Below, one piece after another: positions 8,420 to 16,061 of a DNA stretch of 64,000 nt. Below the pieces are notes generated by a model. It did no database searches and was not told the DNA's origin. It saw only the letters and a program-made list of their open reading frames with translations. Position 1 is the stretch's first letter; the number at the start of each line of letters is the position of its first letter. The translations under genes were made by a program, and so were the position numbers. Source of the DNA: Gracilimonas halophila (lineage in GTDB: Bacteria; Bacteroidota; Rhodothermia; Balneolales; Balneolaceae); the NCBI RefSeq assembly GCF_042684365.1, contig NZ_JBHULI010000024.1, positions 124,001-188,000 of the forward strand. The letters run 5' to 3'.

Positions 8420-8502
8420 ACCTTGAAAGTTTTGAGGATGACCTTGATGATCTTGATTTTGATGACCTTGATGAAGGAGCTGATACCATTGTAGACACCG
8501 AT

Positions 8503-9930
8503 ATGGTGGATGAATCAGAAACGCCTTCTTCTAACGAGTTACTTCTTTATAACTTATTTAGTTCTGTTGATGCGAAGAGGGTAGACCTTGGGATAAGCAT
8601 TCCTTCAGGACAAACTATTTTTCAGATTCTTAAAGATGTAGATTTTTCTGATACTAAGAAGAAGGATCTTCAGGTGATAGTGGATGATCGTTTGGAATCC
8701 TTGCATGGGATATCAAAGGGAGAGGACTATTATTCTTATTCGGTCAGGGAAGACGGTGCTCTTTTACTAACTTCGATTGATGATGAACCTCAACTCCTGA
8801 CTCTCATCAACAGAACCTTAGAACTTTACAATGGTAAACTCTTTATTCATGAGATTTTACCTGATGAGATTCTCTTATTAGGGCTTATCAGAGCTAATTA
8901 TGATCTTGACCCAAACAGTATCACCGGTGTTGTTCAATTTAGTGAGAATTCCACCCGGGTACTTTTTCTAAAGGGGAATCAACTTTGGATTGTTTCTCCT
9001 ATTATTACTGAGTCTCTCAAGAGTCAGCGTTTTTTAAACACCGTATTCAGTAAGATCCTATTTCAACTTGATACCGGAGAGGTACCTAATCTTGATCGCT
9101 TGATCATTTGCAACAACTCTTTAGGTGACGAAGCCATTGAATTTTTTGAAGATCGTTTTCAGGATGTGGATGTTGCCGAATTTCAGTTTTCGGAAGACTT
9201 TTTTGAAGCCGAAAATATCAATCCTTCTTCAATTGTCTCTTTTACAACAGCTATAGGGGCAGCATGGTCTGCCTCAGGGTTAAAAAAGGAAGTATTTCCA
9301 AAGATCTCTTTCCTACCGAATTATGTAAATGATCGCCAAAAGATCTTTAAGCTACAGTGGCATGGAATGTTGCTGCTTTTATTTATTATGCTTACTCCAA
9401 TTGTAGCAAATCATTTTTATACCCAGTACGATACTGATATTGATCGACTTCAAGGTGAGATTAGTACTCTGGATGCTCAAATACAGTCTTTAGAGCCTAC
9501 CGTTCAACGATACAATCAGATAAGTAATGAGTTAAGTCAAATTCAGTCAAAATTAACTCTTTTGAGTGAATTAAATGAAGGTACATTACGATGGTCCATA
9601 AACCTTGACCTTATTAATCGCGGGATTGAAGACGTAAATTCGATTTGGCTGACATCGCTAACGCCAGTTCAAAATAATAATATTGAGATCAATGGTTACG
9701 CGATCTACAGAGACAGGATCCCTGAGCTGGCAAGTTTATTTAATACTACTACTTTGTTAAACGTTAGATCAGACGAGATCAGAGAAAAGGAAGTATATAA
9801 GTTTGTATATATTATTAAAGACTTCTTTGAAAATGAAGAGATATATACACCGGAAAGTGTGCAAGGCATACGTGAACTAATAGGGAATTTACATTGTCAT
9901 ACGCAGTCAGAAATACCATTATACTGTTAG
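8503..9930 (+). CDS. PilM-PilN-like fusion, 5'-truncated pilus/secretion alignment protein
   Basis: Residues 1 to about 255 resemble the actin-like PilM/GspL fold: VDLGISIPSGQTIFQIL, then a KKKDLQVIVDDRLESLHG helix, ITGVVQFSENSTRVLFLKGNQLWIV, and an AIGAAWSAS finish. The rest resembles PilN: a basic stretch, one membrane helix near 286-305 (WHGMLLLLFIMLTPIVANHF), a coiled coil (about 310-360), then a small alpha/beta domain (IEINGYAIYRDRIPELASLF). Upstream of the ATG the same frame stays open to a stop at 8394-8396 and encodes an Asp/Glu-rich segment (LESFEDDLDDLDFDDLDEG). The PilM nucleotide-binding first hairpin is absent. Both points indicate the original gene began further upstream and lost its start. 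It overlaps pilO by 37 bp. Confidence 0.75.
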   Translation: MVDESETPSSNELLLYNLFSSVDAKRVDLGISIPSGQTIFQILKDVDFSDTKKKDLQVIVDDRLESLHGISKGEDYYSYSVREDGALLLTSIDDEPQLLTLINRTLELYNGKLFIHEILPDEILLLGLIRANYDLDPNSITGVVQFSENSTRVLFLKGNQLWIVSPIITESLKSQRFLNTVFSKILFQLDTGEVPNLDRLIICNNSLGDEAIEFFEDRFQDVDVAEFQFSEDFFEAENINPSSIVSFTTAIGAAWSASGLKKEVFPKISFLPNYVNDRQKIFKLQWHGMLLLLFIMLTPIVANHFYTQYDTDIDRLQGEISTLDAQIQSLEPTVQRYNQISNELSQIQSKLTLLSELNEGTLRWSINLDLINRGIEDVNSIWLTSLTPVQNNNIEINGYAIYRDRIPELASLFNTTTLLNVRSDEIREKEVYKFVYIIKDFFENEEIYTPESVQGIRELIGNLHCHTQSEIPLYC

Positions 9931-10763
9931 TTGCTCTTCTTATCATTGCGGGAGGGGCTTATGGATATATAACATTCTTTCAACTTCCTGAACTGGAACG
10001 ACTTGAATCAACTTATACCGAAAAGCAGGAAGATTTCAATGAAAAGAAAGCAACTAGTGATGCCTTTCCTCAGCTAAACGAGACTTATCAAACAGCCTTA
10101 TCTATAATCGAGAATTATGATAAATCATTATATCCAGCCCCGCAGGCGGATGATGTTTTTGATTACTTAAATTATATAAGCAATAGCAGCCCTTCATCTA
10201 AAGTATATTTCGATTTTGCATTTACTGATTCAACAACACAGGATCAATATGGAATAATACGCTCAGATATCAATGGCTATGGCCGATACCGTAATGTTGT
10301 CAATTTCATTAACAAAATTGAAAATAGTCAGCTTTTAAATAAAGTTACCAGTCTTGAATTTACGCCTGCCGGGGGCGATGGAGAAGAGCTCGATGAAATT
10401 AATTTCTATTTTGTTCTCGAAAGTTATTTTGAGAGAATTTCTATTCAACAAGTTTCTGGGGATGTCAACCAAATAGCAATGAATGAAGAAGTTTCTGTAT
10501 ACAATCCATTTTTTCCATTGATACAGCCGTCCATTCCTCCTAATGTTGATAATTTAATAAACGTTGAGGAAAGCCGATTGATAGGATTGACAGATTCAAG
10601 AGTATTTATAGTAGATCAGGCAGGAAATATAACATCCTTGAGAAAGGGTGATCAAGTTTATCTCGGTGTATTAGAATCAATAGACCTAAGAAATAAATCT
10701 GCTACTTTCAATTTAAATAAAGGCGGCATTACGGAATTAGTTACCTTGGAGACAGAGCAATGA
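9894..10763 (+). CDS. PilO-PilP-like fusion, pilus/secretion alignment protein
   Basis: This 289-residue protein starts at TTG 9894. It has one N-terminal membrane helix (TIILLVALLIIAGGAYGYITFF), a coiled coil (ELERLESTYTEKQEDFNEK, about 30-75), then a PilO/GspM-like ferredoxin fold with DINGYGRYRNVVNFINKIENS. The last 70 or so residues look like a PilP-type small beta domain: ESRLIGLTDSRVFIVDQAGN, then LRKGDQVYLGVLESIDL. In the standard complex PilN and PilO pair in the inner membrane while PilP contacts the secretin PilQ; here PilO and PilP appear to be one chain. The gene overlaps pilMN upstream and the secretin gene downstream (4 bp, ATGA). I am sure of PilO-like and moderately sure of the PilP part. 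Confidence 0.75.
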   Translation: MSYAVRNTIILLVALLIIAGGAYGYITFFQLPELERLESTYTEKQEDFNEKKATSDAFPQLNETYQTALSIIENYDKSLYPAPQADDVFDYLNYISNSSPSSKVYFDFAFTDSTTQDQYGIIRSDINGYGRYRNVVNFINKIENSQLLNKVTSLEFTPAGGDGEELDEINFYFVLESYFERISIQQVSGDVNQIAMNEEVSVYNPFFPLIQPSIPPNVDNLINVEESRLIGLTDSRVFIVDQAGNITSLRKGDQVYLGVLESIDLRNKSATFNLNKGGITELVTLETEQ

Positions 10764-12604
10764 AACCCATGAAAGAAATACGATATAAACTAGGCTTGTT
10801 TTCCATTTTTATAATGGCTTTTACCTTTATGGCCGTTATTCCACAACACGTTTCAGCTCAGATCATTGACCCACTCAGAGAGTATACAAATCCTGATGAA
10901 ATTGTAGCTTTCAATAAGAATACGACCTACAATGAAGCAATTGAGATTATAAATACTTTTGCTCAGGAGTATGAGAATAAATTTATCATTGATAAATCAG
11001 CCTATAGCGGTGAGATTGGTGTTAATCTGCCGGCCATGCATTGGAAAGATGCACTTGAATACATCATGAGATTCCAAAATCTGGAATTGACTGAATATGA
11101 TGAATTCTATGAAATAACAGTACCGGAGACTGAGACAACACAGAATATTTCCGGAGCTGGTGGTGGACAAGCCGGCGGAGGGCAAGGTTCCGGATCAATG
11201 GGTAATGCATTAGCTACTACTCAAACTCGTGAAATCCGTATAAATGCTACCTTTTTCGAAGGTAATAAAAGAGCACTACAGGAAATAGGAATCGATTGGT
11301 CTACATTGACAAGTGATGCTCCTGATAATGTGAGCGATTTTGTTGGTGGAGACGGCCAGGAATCTGTTCCATCATCAGATCTTAGCGATCAATTTGTAGC
11401 TATTAATTCATTCAATGCTGCAAACGTATCACAGAATGCGTTTAATGCTTTGGTTAATTTAGGAGAATATGGCCCAGGTATCAGTGTTCAGGCCCTTTTT
11501 AGAGCCTTTGAAGCGGATAACCTTGGTAAAGTATTAGCGACTCCGTCTATAAAGGTTGTAGATGGCCAGGAAGGTAATATTCAGGTTGGACAGGATTTTT
11601 CTATTAAACAGCGTGATATTGCCGGAAACGTTACCGATAACTTTGTGAGTACAGGTACGATCCTTACGGTAACTCCACAAATCATAACTCAAGGTGACAC
11701 CTCATTTATATACTTAGACCTTGCTGTGGAAAGATCAACAGCACAGCCTGATGTAGTAAGTACTATAGTAAACAAGCAGTCGGCACAGACTTCTGCTATC
11801 CTTTTGAATGGTGAATCTACTTATGTGGCTGGACTTTACCGTACCGAGGAAACTGAGGTTAGAAGAGGAGTGCCAATATTAAAAGATCTTCCGGGTTGGT
11901 TTTTTGGTCTTAAATATTTGTTTGGTTATAACTCCAGTGATTTTCTTGAGAATGAATTGATCATTATTGTTCAGGCTGAGTTAATAGAACCCGTATCGAA
12001 ACGTGTGGCCAATAAAAAGTTAACAGCACGGGAAGTTCTTAATAACACAAGAGATGAGATGCGAACTAATTTAGATCGTGTATTTGAGCCGGAAGTTTTT
12101 TCTACTTCAGTTTCAGACGAACCTGAAGTAACAGAAACTGAGCCGGTAACTCCACCTCAAGAAGAAGTAATGGAGGATACTACAACTACGGAAGTTGAAG
12201 AACCATTAGAAACAAAAGAACAACCCGTGGAGCCGGCTGAAGACTTAACTATTTCTGTAGACCGTCCTGAGCTTATGGTTGTAGTTCCAAAAGCATTTTC
12301 ATTGGAAGAGTACCTTGAATATCAGGCAAATGGAAAGGAGGTAGAATCTGATGATGCCTCTGATCTTAATTACTTTATTATCGGTGGATCATTCCTGGTT
12401 CCTAGAAACGCAGAGAATTTTAAGCAAATGCTTGAAGACCAGGGATACGAAACCCGAATTCTTTTTAATCCGGAAACTCGATTTAATTACGTAGCCTTTG
12501 AAGCATATAAGGATTACGAAACGGCGAGAGAACGTACACTAGAGATCAGAAGTACTTTCAATGATGAAGCCTGGATCTTCCAACTGCCATCAGAGCAGGA
12601 ATAA
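10760..12604 (+). CDS. PilQ/GspD-type secretin with C-terminal SPOR domain
   Basis: This is the outer-membrane channel of a type IV pilus or type II-like system. The signal peptide ends near residue 34 (HVSAQ). A short secretin N-terminal domain follows (NTTYNEAIEIINTFAQEY to DEFYEITVP, about 50-115), then a Gly-rich linker. The secretin barrel runs about 150-405, with VLATPSIKVVDGQEGNIQVG, VTPQIITQGDTSFIYLDL and the closing signature RRGVPILKDLPGWFFGLKYLFG. An acidic Pro/Glu/Thr-rich linker (about 445-515) leads to a SPOR-like domain at 537-614 (YFIIGGSFLVPRNAENFKQML). SPOR domains bind denuded peptidoglycan. At 614 residues it lacks AMIN domains. The first codon overlaps the pilOP stop. Confidence 0.88.
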   Translation: MKPMKEIRYKLGLFSIFIMAFTFMAVIPQHVSAQIIDPLREYTNPDEIVAFNKNTTYNEAIEIINTFAQEYENKFIIDKSAYSGEIGVNLPAMHWKDALEYIMRFQNLELTEYDEFYEITVPETETTQNISGAGGGQAGGGQGSGSMGNALATTQTREIRINATFFEGNKRALQEIGIDWSTLTSDAPDNVSDFVGGDGQESVPSSDLSDQFVAINSFNAANVSQNAFNALVNLGEYGPGISVQALFRAFEADNLGKVLATPSIKVVDGQEGNIQVGQDFSIKQRDIAGNVTDNFVSTGTILTVTPQIITQGDTSFIYLDLAVERSTAQPDVVSTIVNKQSAQTSAILLNGESTYVAGLYRTEETEVRRGVPILKDLPGWFFGLKYLFGYNSSDFLENELIIIVQAELIEPVSKRVANKKLTAREVLNNTRDEMRTNLDRVFEPEVFSTSVSDEPEVTETEPVTPPQEEVMEDTTTTEVEEPLETKEQPVEPAEDLTISVDRPELMVVVPKAFSLEEYLEYQANGKEVESDDASDLNYFIIGGSFLVPRNAENFKQMLEDQGYETRILFNPETRFNYVAFEAYKDYETARERTLEIRSTFNDEAWIFQLPSEQE

Positions 12605-12606
12605 GA

Positions 12607-13395
12607 TCAGGTTGAAGAGTGTTGTTTCAGGTATTGAATAGATAATCTGTTAAAAGCCCCGGGGCGTTCAACATTACAAACGTGGCCACAGTTTTCAATA
12701 ACTTGTAGTGTTGAATTTTTATGTTTCTCTACGATCTGTTTTACAGGGGGGAGGAACATATGATCTTCACTTCCCATCACATAAAGCATAGGTGATTGTA
12801 TTTCCTTTTCTTTGAAATATCTCAAGAGCGGGTTGACTTCATTGGTTAGTTTGAACCATCTTAAAAATTCTTTTTGGTAAAGTTTTTTAGCTTCTCTTAT
12901 AAATAAATTTCTGGATTTAGCATGTCTTTTTCGAGGCATGATGATCCAGGCAAAAAATTTATACAGCCACATATAAGGGATAAACCGTTTGAACATATGT
13001 CCTAAAAAGACAAGGATACGTGAACGTATATTCAATCGAGTTATAGCACCGCATAATACAGCTGATTTAACCCGGTCAGGGGCAATTTCCCCAATCGTCC
13101 TGATAATGATGGTACCTAAAGAAACACCAATGAAATGTGCTTTTTCAATTTTTAAATGATCCAGGACATCCAGGATATCCTTACTGATAAATTCAAAGGA
13201 ATAATCCTCTTCATAATATTTCTGTAAAAGATCTTTCGATTTACCGTGTCCGCGAAGATCTATAAGCAATACATTAAAGTGTTTCTTAAAATCTCTAAGC
13301 TGACTGAACCAGATAGATGAGCTGCCTCCGGCACCATGCACAAAGACAACCCAGTCGCTCTTGTCAGAAGATTTATATTTTTTGTAGTAAAGCAT
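12607..13395 (-). CDS. Alpha/beta hydrolase
   Basis: The 262-residue protein has the full alpha/beta hydrolase plan. An oxyanion segment VVFVHGAGGSS lies near residue 17, followed by LLIDLRGHGKS. The nucleophile elbow G-V-S-L-G is near 96, the acid is Asp in YVMGSEDHMF near 211, and the His is in ENCGHVCNVERP near 239. It is probably a cytoplasmic esterase or acyl hydrolase; the substrate is unknown. It runs convergent to the secretin gene with two bases between the stop codons and no terminator. A 140-bp divergent gap separates it from the acyltransferase gene upstream. Confidence 0.92.
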   Translation of the reverse strand: MLYYKKYKSSDKSDWVVFVHGAGGSSSIWFSQLRDFKKHFNVLLIDLRGHGKSKDLLQKYYEEDYSFEFISKDILDVLDHLKIEKAHFIGVSLGTIIIRTIGEIAPDRVKSAVLCGAITRLNIRSRILVFLGHMFKRFIPYMWLYKFFAWIIMPRKRHAKSRNLFIREAKKLYQKEFLRWFKLTNEVNPLLRYFKEKEIQSPMLYVMGSEDHMFLPPVKQIVEKHKNSTLQVIENCGHVCNVERPGAFNRLSIQYLKQHSST

Positions 13396-13535
13396 ATATA
13401 AAGATTACAAATATTTCCGATCTAAGTAAATGAGTTCTGTCAACTTTACAAATCGATACACAAACTAAACAATTTGTGAATACGGACTTAACAATCAAGG
13501 GGTATTATCAATAAAAACCTCTTACTATTTTTGTT

Positions 13536-14339
13536 ATGCAAACACTTCTGTCCCAAACACAAAGAGCTAAGCAATCGTTTAAGTTACTTCATCAGTTCAA
13601 GCCTATTAAAAGTACAAAGTACACCGTTAGACTCCCCGAAAATACATATGATATTGAGCAAGCTTTAAGATTAAGGTATAAGGTATTTAACCTTGAGTTG
13701 GGAGGGGGCTCGTCAACATCTTATAAAACGGGCTTAGATAGTGATGGTTTCGATGCTTTTTGTGATCATCTCCTAGTTGTTGAAAATTGCACAAATGAAA
13801 TTGTAGGTACTTACCGAATTCAAACATTTGAAATAGCTGAACAAGGAATTGGTTTTTATTCTAATATTGAATTTAATATGGATTCTTTACCCGGAAGCTA
13901 TCTTAGAAATGGAATTGAATTAGGAAGGGCTTGTATCGCATCTGAACACAGAAATAGTCGGGTTTTATTTCTGCTGTGGAAAGGGATCGCTAGATATATA
14001 CTTTTAAAAGATAAACGCTTCTTATTCGGGTGTTGCTCTTTGAATTCGGTGAACCCAGAGACTGGATGGAACCTATATAGTTTTTTAAAAGAACAAAATT
14101 ATTTACACACAAAGTATTTGGTGCCTGTTAGAGAAGAGTATCAATGTGAAAGTAAAATTGTAGCTAACATCGAACATGTAGATATTCCCATACTTCTAAA
14201 AATGTATTTAAAAATAGGTGCAAAAATCTGTAGTCCACCTGCCATTGACAGGGAATTCAGAACAATAGATTACATGATTCTGTTAGACGTGAAAATGCTA
14301 AATAATGAAACAAAACACCTGTTTTTCAATGATAATTGA
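13536..14339 (+). CDS. OlsB/GlsB-like N-acyltransferase for aminolipid synthesis
   Basis: This 267-residue GNAT-fold protein has the layout of ornithine/glycine lipid N-acyltransferases (hemolysin-like OlsB family). It shows ALRLRYKVFNLELG near residue 45, DHLLVV then VGTYRIQTFEIAE, then GIELGRACIASEHRNSRVLFLLWKGIARY and FGCCSLNS. These enzymes transfer a 3-hydroxyacyl chain from ACP to the amino group of an amino acid. The next gene is an OlsA/GlsA-like O-acyltransferase 13 bp downstream, the same order as the Bacteroides glsB-glsA glycine lipid pair. The amino-acid head group (ornithine, glycine, serine) cannot be told from sequence. Confidence 0.8.
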   Translation: MQTLLSQTQRAKQSFKLLHQFKPIKSTKYTVRLPENTYDIEQALRLRYKVFNLELGGGSSTSYKTGLDSDGFDAFCDHLLVVENCTNEIVGTYRIQTFEIAEQGIGFYSNIEFNMDSLPGSYLRNGIELGRACIASEHRNSRVLFLLWKGIARYILLKDKRFLFGCCSLNSVNPETGWNLYSFLKEQNYLHTKYLVPVREEYQCESKIVANIEHVDIPILLKMYLKIGAKICSPPAIDREFRTIDYMILLDVKMLNNETKHLFFNDN

Positions 14340-14352
14340 TTAATTTCTGCCC

Positions 14353-15162
14353 ATGAAGTTTTTAAGGGCCATTATTAAACTAGTTTTATTTCTAACGGTA
14401 ACTCTGATCATGTATAGTCTGATTATGATTTCCCTTTTGGGAAAAGCTGTCGGACTTAATTACGACAAAGCACGTGGTTATTTACTGAGAAAATGGGGAA
14501 GATTATGCTGTTTGGTATTAGGTATCAAATTGGAAATTAAGGGAGATCCACCCGATCCACCTTTCTTACTGGTTTCAAATCATCTAAGCTATGTCGATGT
14601 CTTTATATTGTTTTCCAGACTTCGTTGTCTATTTGTGGCAAAAAGTGATGTTAAAAAATGGCCTGTTATAGGTTTTATCATTAAAACCTGTGGCATCCTC
14701 TTTATCGACAGGCACCGAAAAAGAGATGTTCCAAGAGTAAATAACCTTATCTCAGAGAACATAAACGAAGATCAGGGTATCATCCTTTTCCCGGAAGGGA
14801 CAACGAGTCCGGGCTTTGAGATACTGCCATTTCGTACTTCACTTTTAGAATTCCCTGCTGCCCATAATTTTCCTGTATCCTATGCAGCAATTTCTTACGC
14901 TCTAATTGTAATGGACAATAACACAGTTTATGAGAAGGTTTGCTGGTGGGGTGATACTCCTTTTTTTGTACATTTTTTTGAATTACTTAAGATGAAAGGT
15001 TTTAAAGCAATAATTCACTTTGGTAATGAATCTGTTATTGAAGACGACCGTAAGCGTTTAGCAGAGAAGTTACACCAAAGAGTTCAATACTCATTTGAAC
15101 CTGTAATTAAAAAGAAAGATTTTTTGGAACAACACGATGAATTTGAACCTTTATCATTTTAG
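14353..15162 (+). CDS. OlsA/GlsA-like lysophospholipid acyltransferase
   Basis: This 269-residue PlsC-family protein has an N-terminal membrane helix (LVLFLTVTLIMYSLIMISLL). The catalytic H-x4-D block is NHLSYVDVF (near residue 76) and the phosphate-binding FPEGTTSPG lies near 148. It would add the second, ester-linked acyl chain to a monoacylated lipid at the inner membrane. It sits 13 bp after the OlsB-like gene and 7 bp before a DedA gene, so it most likely completes an aminolipid. A generic 1-acylglycerol-3-phosphate acyltransferase role cannot be excluded. Confidence 0.88.
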   Translation: MKFLRAIIKLVLFLTVTLIMYSLIMISLLGKAVGLNYDKARGYLLRKWGRLCCLVLGIKLEIKGDPPDPPFLLVSNHLSYVDVFILFSRLRCLFVAKSDVKKWPVIGFIIKTCGILFIDRHRKRDVPRVNNLISENINEDQGIILFPEGTTSPGFEILPFRTSLLEFPAAHNFPVSYAAISYALIVMDNNTVYEKVCWWGDTPFFVHFFELLKMKGFKAIIHFGNESVIEDDRKRLAEKLHQRVQYSFEPVIKKKDFLEQHDEFEPLSF

Positions 15163-15169
15163 GTAATGA

Positions 15170-15988
15170 ATGAGAATTGAGGCTGTTATTCTGGTTTTTC
15201 TTGGACTGCTTTCTCTGATTAGAGTAGAAACCTTTGCAAATAATGGTAATGCCCGAGAATTGCATCTATTTCAGGATTCTCTTTCTATCAATACCCTGAC
15301 TCAGCCTCAGGACACTTCCAAAATAAGTAATGATTCCCTGGAAAAGCTTGTTCCATATCTGGACGATGTAGATGCTGATTCTCAGGATGAGCTCTATGCC
15401 ACTTATGTGCTACTTATTGCACTATCTACTTTTCTAAGTGAAGACCTTGCAGCCATTGGGGCAGGACTTATGGCGGCCAATGCGATGATTCCTTTTTGGC
15501 CTGCTGCTTTTGCGGTTATTATTGGGATTTTTATTGGTGATTTCTCTCTATACCTGGCCGGTAGATGGGTGGGGAAGCCCATACTTAAACTTCCTCCTTT
15601 TAAATGGATGATCAAAGAGGAGACTCTTGATGCTTCTGTAAAATGGTTCAAAAGCAGGGGGCCATATATTCTCTTTGCCAGTCGATTTATACCCGGAAGC
15701 AGAATGCCTGTGTATATTTCAGCAGGTATTTTAGACACCGGGTTCTGGACATTTATGTTCTATTTTGGAGGAACTGTATTACTTTGGACCCCGATCTTTG
15801 TATGGATATCTATGCTAACAGGTCATGAGCTTTTGGCTTTCTACGAAAAATATGACCAATATGTCATTTGGGTGATCTTTGCTGCATTATTGGTGTTCAA
15901 TGGACTCTATAAAATTATTCCGCTTATGCTGACAGCAGCTGGTCGTAGGGTTATATGGAAGAAATTCCGACGTTTATTTCGGAAATGA
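15170..15988 (+). CDS. DedA-family (SNARE-associated/VTT) membrane protein
   Basis: This 272-residue protein has an unusual periplasmic-looking N-terminal extension (about residues 22-75, after a signal-like helix), followed by the DedA core. The core shows LSTFLSEDLAAIGAGLMAA, then FIGDFSLYLAGRWVGKPIL, then FASRFIPGSRMPVYISAGIL. The F-x-x-R-F-x-P-G-x-R motif is the DedA hallmark. Family members are thought to move or scramble lipids (such as undecaprenyl phosphate or phosphatidylethanolamine) across the inner membrane. Placement directly after two lipid acyltransferase genes suggests a role with that lipid. The stop codon lies inside a palindrome at 15984-16003. Confidence 0.88.
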   Translation: MRIEAVILVFLGLLSLIRVETFANNGNARELHLFQDSLSINTLTQPQDTSKISNDSLEKLVPYLDDVDADSQDELYATYVLLIALSTFLSEDLAAIGAGLMAANAMIPFWPAAFAVIIGIFIGDFSLYLAGRWVGKPILKLPPFKWMIKEETLDASVKWFKSRGPYILFASRFIPGSRMPVYISAGILDTGFWTFMFYFGGTVLLWTPIFVWISMLTGHELLAFYEKYDQYVIWVIFAALLVFNGLYKIIPLMLTAAGRRVIWKKFRRLFRK

Positions 15989-16047
15989 TCTTTTAAGATC
16001 ATTAAAAACAAAAAAAGCCCGAATCGACAGATCCGGGATTTTTTTTT
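15984..16047. terminator. Bidirectional terminator region between dedA and icd
   Basis: Two hairpins lie between convergent genes. One is a 20-base palindrome with 9-bp arms (AATGATCTT/AAGATCATT) at 15984-16003, overlapping the dedA stop. The other is a GC-rich stem at 16018-16037 (CCCGAATC/GATCCGGG with one mismatch). T-runs follow the second stem on both strands, so it should stop transcription from either side. Confidence 0.8.
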
Positions 16048-16061
16048 GATTTAAAGAACAA

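Noticed and set aside
13526..13533. TATTTTTG, a perfect match to the Bacteroidota -7 consensus before the N-acyltransferase gene
   Set aside because: It lies only 3 bp before the ATG and has no TTG at the right distance, so transcription would begin inside the coding sequence. Probably chance.
15403..15738. 111-residue frame on the minus strand inside dedA
   Set aside because: Antisense to a clear DedA-family gene and without motifs of its own.
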